Assembly: GCA_019746975.1 (NCBI GenBank)
Contig: JAIERK010000142.1
Coordinates: 1 to 64,000 of the forward strand
From: Candidatus Obscuribacterales bacterium
Lineage (GTDB): Bacteria; Cyanobacteriota; Vampirovibrionia; Obscuribacterales; Obscuribacteraceae
Direction: 5' to 3'
Length of the DNA stretch: 64,000 nucleotides
The notes under the pieces were generated by a model. The model was not told the DNA's origin and did not search any database. It worked only from the letters and a program-made list of their open reading frames with translations. Made by a program: the position numbers and the translations under genes. Every line of letters begins with the position of its first letter. Positions within the stretch are counted from its first letter, which is position 1. Positions 8,409 through 17,958 of the stretch are shown here, piece after piece.

Positions 8409-9494
8409 GTGAACAACGACTTCAATCGACTGTACATGAATCAAGGTTTGGGCGGCATGTCTTCATCCTCCATGGGAATGGGCGGCATGAGCGGGATGTC
8501 AGGCATCTCGAGCATGGACTACGGTCTTGTGCCCGAAACCAGCCCGAGAGAGCCAATCAAAATCAAGTGCCTGGAAAACAAAACCCATGCTGATGGCTCC
8601 ATTTACGGCAAGTTCGTAATCGAGCCCCTGGATCGTGGCTACGGAACTACGCTCGGCAACGCGCTCAGACGTGTTCTGCTTTCCCACATCGAAGGCTCCG
8701 CCGTGACGGCCGTCCGTATCGATGGTATCACTCACGAATTCACCACCGTCCCTGGTGTCGTTGAAGATGTAATCGACATCATGCTCAACCTGAAAGGTCT
8801 TGTCGTAAAGACCTTCAGCGCTGATCCTCAGTACCTGCATCTCGACGTTGAAAGACCCGGTCCGGTCACCGGCCGTGATATCTTCTGCCCCGCTGATGCC
8901 ACCATTATCAATCCCGACTGGCAGCTTTGCTCGCTGGCCGAAGGTGGCAGAATTCGTGCTGAGATCACAGTAGAGCGCGGTCGTGGTTATGTGCCCGCAG
9001 ATGCTCACAGCCACTACAAGCAAGCTATTGATGTTTTGCCGATCGATGCTGTCTACATGCCCGTTCGTAAGGTGAGCTACATTGTCGAGCCTACCCGCGT
9101 CGGCGAATCGACAGACTATGACAAGCTCACCATCGAACTCTGGTCGAACGGCGCGATCGATGCAACGGAGGCTATTTCTCAGGCTGCCCGCCAGGTCATC
9201 GAGCATCTCGTGCCCATCGCTGAGCTCTCCGGTAAGCCGATGGTGCCAACTACAACTCAGCCTCAACAAACGGAAGGTAAGCACTCTTCTATCTCTATCG
9301 AAGAGCTCGAACTTTCGGTACGCGCTTACAACTGCTTGAAGCGCGCCAACATCAACTCCCTGGGCGAGCTGCTCAAGCTCACCTACGACGATTTGATGAA
9401 CATCAAGAACTTCGGTAAGAAGTCTGCCGACGAAGTAATCGAAAGATTGCGTCAGTTTGGTTTGACCCTTGCCGACACACCAAAAGATAAGTAA
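8409..9494 (+). CDS. rpoA: RNA polymerase alpha subunit with Met/Gly-rich N-terminal extension
   Basis: Assembles the RNA polymerase core and contacts activators and UP elements. The N domain runs from about residue 50 (IKIKCLENK, then FVIEPLDRGYGTTLGNALRRVLLS) to 230; the C domain with helix-hairpin-helix motifs lies at about 293-355 (ELELSVRAYNCLKRANI, IKNFGKKSADE). About 45 extra residues at the N-terminus are rich in Met, Gly and Ser. GTG 8409 has GGGAAG eight bases upstream. A later ATG at 8515 would remove most of the extension but lacks a clear ribosome binding site. Confidence 0.95.
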   Translation: MNNDFNRLYMNQGLGGMSSSSMGMGGMSGMSGISSMDYGLVPETSPREPIKIKCLENKTHADGSIYGKFVIEPLDRGYGTTLGNALRRVLLSHIEGSAVTAVRIDGITHEFTTVPGVVEDVIDIMLNLKGLVVKTFSADPQYLHLDVERPGPVTGRDIFCPADATIINPDWQLCSLAEGGRIRAEITVERGRGYVPADAHSHYKQAIDVLPIDAVYMPVRKVSYIVEPTRVGESTDYDKLTIELWSNGAIDATEAISQAARQVIEHLVPIAELSGKPMVPTTTQPQQTEGKHSSISIEELELSVRAYNCLKRANINSLGELLKLTYDDLMNIKNFGKKSADEVIERLRQFGLTLADTPKDK

Positions 9495-9542
9495 CTGCAA
9501 CGAGGCCATCCGTGAGGATGTCCACAAAGAAGGAAACGAGCT

Positions 9543-9968
9543 ATGCGTCACCGTAATGCACGCCATCTACTTGGAAGACCAGCCGACCAGCGCAATGCTG
9601 TGTTGAGAGCACTAGCCACAGAACTGCTTCGCCATGATGAAATCATCACCACGCTGGCCAAGGCAAAAGCTTTGCGCCCTCATGTTGAGAAGCTCATCAC
9701 CAAAGGAAAGCAGGGCTATCTCAAGGATTACTCTCAATTGCATGAGAAAGCCAAAAAAGGCGATGCGGCTGCTGCCAAAGATGTATCGCGCAGCGTGCAC
9801 ATTCGCCGCCAACTTCGCGCCCAGCTTTACGATCGTGAAGTGGTGGCTAGAGTCTGCGACGAAGTCGCTCCGCGTTACCTGACGAGACCGGGTGGTTACA
9901 CTCGCATCATCAAGTACAGAGACAGAACCGGCGATAATGCGCCTCTGGCGATCATTCAACTGGTTTAG
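9543..9968 (+). CDS. rplQ: 50S ribosomal protein L17
   Basis: Large-subunit protein near the exit tunnel. The product starts MRHRNARHLLGRPADQRNA, the family start (usually MRHRxxxxKLGR), followed by LATELLRHDEIITTLAKAKALRPHVEKLIT and the C-terminal GGYTRIIKYRDRTGDNAPLAII, split across a moderately long insertion; 141 residues in all. AAGGA precedes ATG. It ends the alpha operon and is followed by a strong terminator. Confidence 0.97.
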   Translation: MRHRNARHLLGRPADQRNAVLRALATELLRHDEIITTLAKAKALRPHVEKLITKGKQGYLKDYSQLHEKAKKGDAAAAKDVSRSVHIRRQLRAQLYDREVVARVCDEVAPRYLTRPGGYTRIIKYRDRTGDNAPLAIIQLV

Positions 9969-9993
9969 TTCTCTAAAGCAATGCTCTTCGAAA

Positions 9994-10020
9994 GCACCGG
10001 CAGTGATGCCGGTGCCTTTT
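9994..10020 (+). terminator. Intrinsic terminator after rplQ
   Basis: GCACCGGCA (9994-10002) pairs perfectly with TGCCGGTGC (10007-10015) over a GTGA tetraloop, then CTTTT. This nine-pair GC-rich stem closes the ribosomal protein/rpoA transcript 26 bases after the rplQ stop. Confidence 0.9.
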
Positions 10021-10195
10021 GCTTAGCAGCTGACGATCGTTTCTCCAAGAAAACTAACCAAAGCGTTTCGACCTGCATTGGGTCCAAGAGCCGGCGGCGG
10101 CGTACTCTCATGAACCTCCGGCTGGTACCAAACTGTCACGAAAGACGAGCAAGATTGCTTTTGATATTGCTTGACCGCAGCGAGGAGAATTGCTT

Positions 10196-11587
10196 ATGTC
10201 AGACAGATTACGCTCTGGGGCTAGAGCGGCGGTTGATGGAGGGATGGATGACGGTATATCTAATTTTATATTATTTGATAGCAAATGTGGGGAAGCATCG
10301 ATCAGCAAGCTTTCAATCCCGGAAGCGCCAGAACCCGAGAACTCAGACGTTGCGGACCTCCCCGGTGGGCTCTGGGTTGAGCAATTTGCCAGCTATCTGG
10401 ATGGGAAGCCATTTCTGAATCACAAAATTCCAGACGATCCTCGTCCACTTAAAGTACGCGCCATGTCTGTTGGGCTTGAGGAATACGACAAGATTGCTCC
10501 GAATGGGATGAGAAAGTCTGATCTGGAAACAAGCCTCAAAGATGATCCATTTGGATCGTTCGATCCGCTTGGTTTGCAAGTTCTACTCGGCAATTTCGAA
10601 TTGGTCGACGGTCTGGAAAAGAAAGATGGAATGATAACCCGGTCCGAGTTGGCGCGCTTGTCAGTCAGCTGCACGAATCTGAGAACTTTTCCTAATGGTT
10701 CATCGGCAAAGCCTATGACCGACTATGAGAGCAAATTGTTAGAAGGTCAGCGCGTTCGTACAGAAGCGGTCATCAATAGCAGAGTCGATAAATATCCTAC
10801 ACATTCCCATGGCAACTTTTTTGACACGGCAGTTAAAGGGATGGCAAAAGCTGTCTTGAACGGCGATGTCGACACTTTCAACAAAATGGTCGAAGAGTTT
10901 AGCAATCATAAGCCGCTCCTTGAGCGAGCCGCGAAGCAACTTGACTATTTGCTCTATCCGGCAGGCGTGAGGGTGCGTTTCGCAGAGAACCGGTCGGGAC
11001 CACAAATGGTTCTAACCGCGAAGGACGGATCGATGATCTGCTTCTCACCGACTGATCGCCCCATGACCGATGACTTGGGGCTGTCGGCTTCCGAAATAAT
11101 GAACAAGATTGGACGCGAGACCGCAGGCAGCGCAGACAAAATGGCTGAATACTTCGCGGATGAAGACAGGGAGATCCTGGACAAGCACGCCGACAAAAAG
11201 CTTATCAGTGGGTTGTCGGCCAGACTTGATGCAGGCGACTCGAAGGTCATGGCGGAATTGCTTGCTACAGCACGCAAGGGCAATGTGCCTGCATTCAACG
11301 AAGTTGTCTCGACTGCGCTCAGGTTAGATTCAAACGCCATGCACAATGTAGCCAACGCGCTTAACGAGATCGTTGGTGCCAGAGATATTCGCTTCTCTGT
11401 GACTAATGAACAAGGGACTGATGCGAGGATGCAGATTCGCAATCGGACAGGCGATAAGTCACTTACTATGACTTCCCGGAATGTTCCTATTGTCGGAGCT
11501 ACGGGGATTGCGCCCAGTCGAGATGCCGACAGCATTGGCGAGCTAATCAAATGGGTATTCTCAAGTCTGAATAGAGCCCGTATGTAA
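10196..11587 (+). CDS. Unrecognised protein inserted between rplQ and truA
   Basis: A 463-residue soluble-looking product with no signal peptide or membrane segment. ATG 10196 has GAGGAG eight bases upstream, which fixes the start. Residues about 139-155 (DGLEKKDGMITRSEL) resemble a degenerate EF-hand loop: the DG-x-I-x-x-x-E end is kept but the first acidic ligands are missing. The rest is a mix of charged helices. It interrupts the otherwise conserved rplQ-truA-rplM-rpsI order and has its own transcription space after the rplQ terminator. Function unknown. Confidence 0.8.
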   Translation: MSDRLRSGARAAVDGGMDDGISNFILFDSKCGEASISKLSIPEAPEPENSDVADLPGGLWVEQFASYLDGKPFLNHKIPDDPRPLKVRAMSVGLEEYDKIAPNGMRKSDLETSLKDDPFGSFDPLGLQVLLGNFELVDGLEKKDGMITRSELARLSVSCTNLRTFPNGSSAKPMTDYESKLLEGQRVRTEAVINSRVDKYPTHSHGNFFDTAVKGMAKAVLNGDVDTFNKMVEEFSNHKPLLERAAKQLDYLLYPAGVRVRFAENRSGPQMVLTAKDGSMICFSPTDRPMTDDLGLSASEIMNKIGRETAGSADKMAEYFADEDREILDKHADKKLISGLSARLDAGDSKVMAELLATARKGNVPAFNEVVSTALRLDSNAMHNVANALNEIVGARDIRFSVTNEQGTDARMQIRNRTGDKSLTMTSRNVPIVGATGIAPSRDADSIGELIKWVFSSLNRARM

Positions 11588-11749
11588 GGCGAACGGCAAA
11601 CTGACGCCATCGCTATACCGGCTTCAACGTTGACGAAATCCTTCCGTCCGAACAAGAAGCCCCGCAATTTTTCGAAGAGCTTCGATATCAACAGCGTCGA
11701 AAATATCTATGCGACTTGAAACCGCCTTGTCGTATCACGATAATGAGGT

Positions 11750-12568
11750 GTGCCTAGAATTGCGCTTCTCATTGAATATGATGGAAAGCGCTTCCACGGG
11801 TCGCAGTATCAAGTGGGAGTGCGGACCGTACAGTCCGAGCTCGAGGATGCTCTGGCGATATTTGCGCGTCGTGAACTTAGGGTTCATCTTAGCGGTCGCA
11901 CGGATGCTGGTGTCCATGCGGCTGGACAGGTTGCACATGTGGATTGGCCTGACGAGTTGGAGCTCGATTTGTGGCGACTGTCCTGGAGTTTGAACGGAAT
12001 CATCAAAAATGATCTGGCTGTCGTGAATATGCAGGTCGTCGATAACGACTTCCACTCCCGATTTAACGCCGTCTCACGTGAGTATGTGTATCGAATTTTG
12101 AACCGTCCGCAACGATCTGCTCTGTTAAAAGATACTCACTATTTCATGCCGCATCCTTTGGACGTGAAATCCATGCAGGACGGCGCTTCTCGGCTTTCGG
12201 GGCGACATGATTTCAGCGCGTTTCGGTCGACCAATGCGGACAAGTCGAGCACCGTATGCACCGTCACACGTGCCGAATTATTGCAATTAGGTGATGGAAA
12301 GCTGGAATTCTGGATAGCTGCGGATCACTTCGTGTACAATATGGTGCGAATAATTGCCGGTACCCTGACAGAGATTGGGCTCGGCAAGAAGACGTCGGAC
12401 TGTGTCGGAAGCGCTCTTGACATCGGCGATCGTGCCCTGTCTGGACCCACCGCGCCCCCATGGGGACTTACCTTATCTTCGGTAAGATATCCGCGAGAGT
12501 ACAAATTGTTTGAAAACGAGATTCCTTCTAATAGAAGGCTTAAGGAGATCTCCCGTGAAGACCTATAG
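11750..12568 (+). CDS. truA: tRNA pseudouridine(38-40) synthase TruA
   Basis: Converts uridines 38-40 of tRNA anticodon stems to pseudouridine. The catalytic Asp is in [17 protein letters not shown] (about residue 52); other family motifs are [11 protein letters not shown] at the N-terminus, SREYVYRI and [12 protein letters not shown]. The GTG start is chosen because it gives the family N-terminus ([12 protein letters not shown]). The last 14 bases overlap rplM, so the pair is translationally coupled. The truA-rplM-rpsI order is typical of cyanobacteria. Confidence 0.96.
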   Translation: MPRIALLIEYDGKRFHGSQYQVGVRTVQSELEDALAIFARRELRVHLSGRTDAGVHAAGQVAHVDWPDELELDLWRLSWSLNGIIKNDLAVVNMQVVDNDFHSRFNAVSREYVYRILNRPQRSALLKDTHYFMPHPLDVKSMQDGASRLSGRHDFSAFRSTNADKSSTVCTVTRAELLQLGDGKLEFWIAADHFVYNMVRIIAGTLTEIGLGKKTSDCVGSALDIGDRALSGPTAPPWGLTLSSVRYPREYKLFENEIPSNRRLKEISREDL

Positions 12569-12989
12569 CGCCAAACCCGCAGAAATTGAGAGAAATTGGT
12601 ACCTTATCGATGCCGATGGCAAGACCCTTGGTCGCCTCGCCGTTGAAGTGACCAATATCTTGCGCGGCAAGCTCAAACCGGAATTTACCCCCCACGTTGA
12701 CTGTGGTGACTTTGTCATCATCGTCAATGCTGAAAAAATCAAAGTCAGCGGTCGAAAGGAAGTGCAGAAAGTTTATTATCGGCACTCTGGCCATCCGCAA
12801 GGATTCAAATCCGAGACACTCGCATCATTGCGTCAGCGCAAGCCGACCGCAATCATCGAGCGCGCCGTCAAGGGCATGCTGCCCCACACGACGCTCGGTC
12901 GCGAGCAATTCACCAAGCTCAAAGTTTATGCCGGTACCGAGCATCCACATGAAGCTCAGCAGCCGAAAGCCTACACTCTCAGCCACTAA
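12555..12989 (+). CDS. rplM: 50S ribosomal protein L13
   Basis: Early-assembly large-subunit protein. GTG 12555, eight bases after AAGGAG, gives a 144-residue product colinear with the family: [20 protein letters not shown], then [27 protein letters not shown] and [12 protein letters not shown]. An upstream open stretch from 12510 overlaps truA and is not family-like. rpsI follows after 36 bases. Confidence 0.96.
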   Translation: MKTYSAKPAEIERNWYLIDADGKTLGRLAVEVTNILRGKLKPEFTPHVDCGDFVIIVNAEKIKVSGRKEVQKVYYRHSGHPQGFKSETLASLRQRKPTAIIERAVKGMLPHTTLGREQFTKLKVYAGTEHPHEAQQPKAYTLSH

Positions 12990-13025
12990 TTGTTATCTGA
13001 ATTCGGAGAAAAGGAAGTTAATAGA

Positions 13026-13424
13026 ATGACAAGCGTTATTCAATACTATGGAACCGGTCGCAGAAAATGCGCCACGGCGCGGGTTCGCCTGGTCCCAGGC
13101 ACCGGAACCGTCAAAATCAACGGCAGAACAATGGAAGACTACGTTGGTGGTCGCCATGGTCTTGAACGCATGATCATGCAACCTTTCAAAGCTGCTGATG
13201 CAACCGGTCGATTCGATGTGTTGGTCACCGTCAATGGTGGCGGCATCGTCGGTCAGCTGGGTGCCATCAGACATGGTATCGCACGAGCTCTCGGTGAAGC
13301 AGCTCCTCAGAATCGCGGTACGCTCCGTACAGATGGCTACCTTACTCGCGATCCTCGCGTGAAAGAACGTAAGAAATACGGTCGTAAGAAAGCCAGAAAA
13401 CGGTTCCAATTCTCGAAACGTTAA
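13026..13424 (+). CDS. rpsI: 30S ribosomal protein S9
   Basis: Head protein whose C-terminal tail reaches the P-site tRNA. The 132-residue product has [19 protein letters not shown], the [19 protein letters not shown] helix region and the basic ending [25 protein letters not shown] (given here in part), closing with the invariant FSKR. ATG 13026 follows AAGGAAG. It ends the ribosomal cluster. Confidence 0.97.
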   Translation: MTSVIQYYGTGRRKCATARVRLVPGTGTVKINGRTMEDYVGGRHGLERMIMQPFKAADATGRFDVLVTVNGGGIVGQLGAIRHGIARALGEAAPQNRGTLRTDGYLTRDPRVKERKKYGRKKARKRFQFSKR

Positions 13425-13447
13425 TTTCGCGACTCACATCACATTTC

Positions 13448-13476
13448 AAAGGACGCATGTTTTCATGCGTCCTTTT
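13448..13476. terminator. Bidirectional intrinsic terminator after rpsI
   Basis: AAAGGACGCATG (13448-13459) pairs perfectly with CATGCGTCCTTT (13464-13475) around a TTTT loop. T-runs are read on both strands, which fits the convergent arrangement of rpsI (plus) and the kinase gene ending at 13529 (minus). Confidence 0.9.
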
Positions 13477-13528
13477 CCGTTCTGCAAAAAATTTGTCGAC
13501 TCTTCAAGTGCTGCGTGCTGGACGTAAA

Positions 13529-15637
13529 CTAGTGTTGTTTCGGTGGATCTGCGACTTCCGGTTCTTTCAATAGCGCACCTTTCAAGATTGGCTTTTGCGC
13601 ATGTTTGCCGATTGCGTCGTTCTTTGTCTCAACTATATTCTCTAAATCAGGCGGCGCGTTTTGGATCAGAATCTCCTTTTCCTCCAGATCATTAGCTGAG
13701 ATCTCCGCCCCTTTTGGAATGTTGTGTTTGGCGACGATTACTTTGACGCTGTCGTCGGGTCCGTAGAAGTAATAGTCGAGAAGCACTGCTCCTTTTTTTA
13801 TAGCTTGAGATGCTATGCGACCCTCGAGCATTTTTCTCGAGTCTATCGCTAGCTTCTGTTGGAAATTGGCAATGATTTTGATCTCCTCGAAGTCTTTCTG
13901 TTCGATTTTCTTACCCCAGGGAATTTCGGACTTTGGTACGAAGTACGTGACCATGCTGATTCCCGGCTGCGACCTCACGAAGCTTTCCACTAAGAGGTTG
14001 CTCAAGGGAAGAACCATTAGTAGTGTCACGCTGAGAGTCACTGCCCTTAGTTGCGCCGGTGTTAGTGATGCTTTGAGTTTTGGACCAGTGGTCTGATCTA
14101 TGAGACTTCTCTTCCTGACCGTTCGTCCGAAAATTCTATTTAGTACATTGCGTCGCTTGCCGAATGGTATTAGCAGTGCAAACAGACCTGTGAAGAAAAC
14201 TGCGTAGTCGAGACCATAGAAGTCGAAGTTGAGATGAGCGAAGGCAGCGATAAGTTTGGCAAAATCACTTATCGACGCGGAAGTGACTACCACTGCCGCA
14301 AGCACTAGGGCTCTTCCTGCAGACTGCGCTACGGTAAGTTGCTCGCCGTTGTCATCGCAGGCTCGAATCCCAAGGAGTCTTTTCCCTGGCGTTGACTGCC
14401 ATGGCGAAGATTCCAGCAGTCCAACGTAAGCTATGAATGCAATGCAAACATGCAACACCCATAGGGGAGAGACCACAGAATAAGTCGATTGAGCGGATAA
14501 GGACAACAGAATTGTTCCTAAGAACACGATGTCTATTGCTGCGGCGACTGAGCGCCTTAAGAGTCCTGCAGGCAGCTCGAAGCCACTTTCCGCGCGGCTG
14601 AGTTGTTTTACTAATAGTTCAGCCGACTTGTATCGCAATTCTGGCCGCTGACGCAGGCACTTCAATACAATATTTTCAAGCTTGTGGGGGATGCACAGAT
14701 GTTTGAATTCTATCTCGAACGGCTCTGCATCAAGTTCCATATGATTGACGATTGCCTTGACCGGATTCTCGGAGAAGTAAGGATTCTTGCCCGTCAAAGT
14801 TTCATACATAATGCAACCGAGCGAGTAAATGTCTGAGCGCTCATCGATCCTCTCACCAAGGCACTGCTCCGGGCTCATATATGCGGGACTTCCAAATATC
14901 TCACCGGTTTGAGTAAGCTTGTTTGTACTCGCATCGGATCCCTGAGGTCCCAAGAATTTCGATATGCCAAAGTCAACGACTCGAACTTCATATCCTGTAT
15001 CTGAGCTGATAAGCATTATGTTGCTTGGTTTTAAATCTCTGTGCACAACTCCATTGGCATGAGCATATGCAACCGCCTCGGAAGTTTGTTTGAAGATTGT
15101 TACTGCTTCTTTGATCGGCAAATTTCCTCGCTGTTCCAGTAAATCGAGGAGGCTTATGCCTTCGATCAGTTCCATCACAATGAATGGTGCTGCAGATGTC
15201 GTCTGCCCCTGGGCGTAAACGCGCGTCACGTTCTCGTGACAAAGATGCTGAAGCGACGCCGCCTCCTGCTGAAAGCGTTTTAGAATGGAAGGGTCCTCAA
15301 TAAGTTCGTGCTTCAATATTTTGATTGCGACGAAGCGCTGATTAGTTTTATCCAGTGCTTTGTATACGGTGCCCATTCCTCCAATTCCGATGAGCTCTAA
15401 CAGCTCGTAGTCCGGACCGCAGCCGTCGGTAGAAAAGCTGTCGGACATCCGTAAACTTACCTTCGGTTCGTCCTCGACTTGCCTGAAAGAGAGATGATTC
15501 GATGCATCACTTTTGGTGGCGCACTGGCAGAATGTCGTTGCGCTTGCGTCGGTGTCGGAGGAGATGGGCAGGTGTTTTCCACAGGCGTCGCATTTTGCGA
15601 CCAATTCAACCGATTCCGTTTTCTCCTTGATGTCCAA
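13529..15637 (-). CDS. Membrane Ser/Thr protein kinase: zinc knuckle-kinase-RDD-SAF
   Basis: Hanks-type kinase, likely reading an envelope signal. In order: a Cys pair CDAC with a later CQC near the N-terminus (possible zinc ribbon); kinase domain at about 76-340 with the glycine loop GIGGMGTVY, VAIK lysine, HRDLKPSN and DFGISK; an RDD membrane domain (about 365-530) with the TPGKRLLGIRACDDNG signature; a further membrane segment; and a C-terminal SAF-like domain (VIVAKHNIPKGAEIS, then GKHAQKPILKGALL) expected outside the membrane. TTG 15637 is five bases after AAGGAG that overlaps the stop of the upstream kinase gene; the frame is open to TTG 15718. The SAF end replaces the PASTA repeats of PknB-type kinases. 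Confidence 0.85.
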   Translation of the reverse strand: MDIKEKTESVELVAKCDACGKHLPISSDTDASATTFCQCATKSDASNHLSFRQVEDEPKVSLRMSDSFSTDGCGPDYELLELIGIGGMGTVYKALDKTNQRFVAIKILKHELIEDPSILKRFQQEAASLQHLCHENVTRVYAQGQTTSAAPFIVMELIEGISLLDLLEQRGNLPIKEAVTIFKQTSEAVAYAHANGVVHRDLKPSNIMLISSDTGYEVRVVDFGISKFLGPQGSDASTNKLTQTGEIFGSPAYMSPEQCLGERIDERSDIYSLGCIMYETLTGKNPYFSENPVKAIVNHMELDAEPFEIEFKHLCIPHKLENIVLKCLRQRPELRYKSAELLVKQLSRAESGFELPAGLLRRSVAAAIDIVFLGTILLSLSAQSTYSVVSPLWVLHVCIAFIAYVGLLESSPWQSTPGKRLLGIRACDDNGEQLTVAQSAGRALVLAAVVVTSASISDFAKLIAAFAHLNFDFYGLDYAVFFTGLFALLIPFGKRRNVLNRIFGRTVRKRSLIDQTTGPKLKASLTPAQLRAVTLSVTLLMVLPLSNLLVESFVRSQPGISMVTYFVPKSEIPWGKKIEQKDFEEIKIIANFQQKLAIDSRKMLEGRIASQAIKKGAVLLDYYFYGPDDSVKVIVAKHNIPKGAEISANDLEEKEILIQNAPPDLENIVETKNDAIGKHAQKPILKGALLKEPEVADPPKQH

Positions 15638-15647
15638 ATCTTCTCCT

Positions 15648-17609
15648 TCATATCGAATCGATGCCGATGTTTTTTGATTTATATCCGAGCGCCTGCTCGG
15701 AGCGCTTTCTGTCCGCAAGGATGCTCTTTATCCGTTGCTTGTAACTTCTGTAGGTCAAGTAGATTCCGAAATCGATGATGATGAGATTTCCGACAGTGCA
15801 CCACACTGTCCAGAAGTCACAAGGCACTTGTTTCACGCCTGGCGGAGGCGACGTAGTTACTACAAACATTGGGATCATGAATAGCAACACCCAGAAGAAA
15901 GCAAGCGTCGCCTTGTTATATGTATGCAGGGCCGAGGCTGATGTCTCCGATCTCGTAAAGTTCTCTTTGAGGTTGGGTACGAAAGGATTGTCCAGAGATC
16001 GATCATTGACTACGTAGGCTCCGCTGTAGATGTCCGTCGGTGTGAGCTTCAATGATTGCGTTAACTCTTTGAACCAGGTGGAGATAACTTGAAGGACGTT
16101 CTGTCCGCGGACGGGAAGTGCTCTTGTGTGAGTTTCAGTGAGGATTGCCCAGTACAAGCAAATCTTAGAGGCGTATCGTACAACGGATTGTTTTAGCGAT
16201 ATCCGTCTACCAAAATCGTTGACTACACTGAGGCCAAGAAGCTTCTTTCCTGGTGTACCTTTCAGTGCAGACTGGTCGAAGCCGATGTAATAGATAGGGA
16301 AGATTACGGACCCGATGATGAACTCTACGATTTTCAAAAGCAGTATTGTGTTCAACGCAGCCAGATTCGCACTAAGGAATACCGCAAATCCCGGACCTAC
16401 GAGAATTGAAGCGAAAACAACGAGGATTGGCTGAACGAAGTTGAAAGATACGCTGATCTCGATATGCAGGATCTGTGCAATTGCAAAGGTGATGGCAATG
16501 GCGATGCTGCTCACAATGCCGCCATCGATTAACGACGCCGCAACTCGCTTCCAGGTAGCTGGGAGAACCTCGCAAGGCGATTTCACTAGCTTCCCCGTAT
16601 CTCGAATTGCAATCAAATCAGCTCTTACTGCATCGATATTTTGATAGCGATTCTTTGGATTTTTCTCCAGACTGTGGCGTACGATTGCCTCGAACTTAGA
16701 AAGTTCAGGGTTATTAGAAAACGATTTCAGATATGGAACCGGGGAGTTGATGTGGCTGAGCACTGTCTTTACCGGGGTACCTTGATCGAATGGGCTTCTT
16801 CCCGTTAAAGTCTCGAACATTAGACAGCCGAGTGAATAAACATCCGAGCGAAAATCCACCTCTTCGCCCTGGCATTGTTCTGGGCTCATGTACGGCGGAC
16901 TGCCAAGCACCTCTCCCATTCTTGTGAACTGAGTCGAGTCACAGTTGTGCTGTTTTGCTATACCGAAATCTACGATTTTCACGTGCTCGATATCGTCGTC
17001 GCCTGGAGTGATGAATACGTTGCTGGGCTTGAGATCGCGATGAACGATGTTTTTCATGTGCATGTGGATCAAGCCGTCACAAATTTGAATAAAGATATCC
17101 AACGCTCGTTTTGGATCGAGTACATTTTCTTTTTTCAATAAACTATCGAGTGTCTCTCCATCAAGACAATCCATCACCAAATAAGGTGCATTATTTGGAG
17201 TGATTCCGTTTCGGTAAATTGCGACCATGTTGGGATGAGTCAGGTCTCTGGCGGCGCGCGCTTCTTGCTCGAATCGTTGTCGTGCGGCGAGGTCTGTTGC
17301 CAGATCGGCATGCAGGACTTTGAACGCGAAAGTTTTGTTCAACATTCTGTCGCGTACCCTGTACACCGTGGCGTTGCCGCCGTGACCAATTCGGGACAGG
17401 ACCGTAAAGCCTTCGCCGAGATCGATTTTTGTTCCATCGAACTCTTCAGATTCGGCGGACGATTCATCCCTCATTACAATTTCAGGGCATTGGCACTTTT
17501 TGACAAGAAATGATGTGAGCAAATTGCCTCCAGGAAGGCGATTTCCGCATCTGGAACAGTAATGTTGCATATTGAGCTGATTATGCTTTTGAGTTTCGGC
17601 TTTAGACAT
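15648..17609 (-). CDS. Membrane Ser/Thr protein kinase: zinc ribbon-kinase-RDD
   Basis: Upstream partner of the SAF-bearing kinase; the genes are 10 bases apart or overlap. The 653-residue product has Cys18, Cys21, Cys39 and Cys41 as a probable zinc ribbon (CSRC, CQC), a kinase domain at about 67-330 (GHGGNATVYRV, FAFKVL lysine, HRDLKPSNV, DFGIAK, SPPYMSPEQC) and a long RDD-type membrane domain with GTPGKKLLGLSVVNDFG, followed by two more membrane segments and a charged C-terminus. No SAF or PASTA domain. ATG 17609 matches the start of the paralogue at 38706; in-frame GTG codons lie 12-15 bases upstream. Confidence 0.87.
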   Translation of the reverse strand: MSKAETQKHNQLNMQHYCSRCGNRLPGGNLLTSFLVKKCQCPEIVMRDESSAESEEFDGTKIDLGEGFTVLSRIGHGGNATVYRVRDRMLNKTFAFKVLHADLATDLAARQRFEQEARAARDLTHPNMVAIYRNGITPNNAPYLVMDCLDGETLDSLLKKENVLDPKRALDIFIQICDGLIHMHMKNIVHRDLKPSNVFITPGDDDIEHVKIVDFGIAKQHNCDSTQFTRMGEVLGSPPYMSPEQCQGEEVDFRSDVYSLGCLMFETLTGRSPFDQGTPVKTVLSHINSPVPYLKSFSNNPELSKFEAIVRHSLEKNPKNRYQNIDAVRADLIAIRDTGKLVKSPCEVLPATWKRVAASLIDGGIVSSIAIAITFAIAQILHIEISVSFNFVQPILVVFASILVGPGFAVFLSANLAALNTILLLKIVEFIIGSVIFPIYYIGFDQSALKGTPGKKLLGLSVVNDFGRRISLKQSVVRYASKICLYWAILTETHTRALPVRGQNVLQVISTWFKELTQSLKLTPTDIYSGAYVVNDRSLDNPFVPNLKENFTRSETSASALHTYNKATLAFFWVLLFMIPMFVVTTSPPPGVKQVPCDFWTVWCTVGNLIIIDFGIYLTYRSYKQRIKSILADRKRSEQALGYKSKNIGIDSI

Positions 17610-17958
17610 CGAATCTTTCACCACGACATTATTCGATGTTATGCCCGTTTGTTAAATCGACTACGCGGCAACTGACGGCGCTCGTCAGACTCAATTCGAT
17701 GGGCGATTTGATGGCGAACGAGAAGGAAAACGTGCGACCGCCCCAGACTTATTCCTTGGACGGCATGATTGGACCCTGCTTTTTATGTCGTCCGGAGAAA
17801 TACGCCTCAGACTGTTCCTTTTACGCAGTTTCGACCTGCCTTTTGTGTCGTCCACCGGTATGATACTTGGCAACCCTGTAGTCTCTTTGTGGCAGATGTT
17901 GCCGGTATTCGCGACGGACTGATTTCGATGTCTGCTAAATCTGCCTAAACTACCTAAC
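17610..17958. other. Gene-free stretch upstream of the kinase pair, with repeats
   Basis: Short open frames exist on both strands but none resembles a protein. It contains two copies of an imperfect repeat (minus-strand consensus GGACGACAYAAAARGCAGG, near 17775-17797 and 17835-17857). It also has TTATTCCTTGGACGGCATGA at 17749-17768, which resembles the tandem units at 58352-58539. It must hold the promoter of the minus-strand kinase genes, but no clear boxes were found. Confidence 0.5.
17749..17768 (+). repeat. Single copy of a dispersed intergenic motif
   Basis: TTATTCCTTGGACGGCATGA matches the core of the units at 58385-58404 (TTATTCCTTGGCGGAATGAC) with a one-base shift in the middle. The two sites are 40 kb apart in unrelated intergenic regions, which suggests a repeat family of this genome. 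Confidence 0.45.

Noticed and set aside
17636..17863. A 75-codon plus-strand frame with CFLC and CLLC
   Set aside because: The Cys motifs come from the imperfect DNA repeats; there is no ribosome binding site and codon use does not fit.
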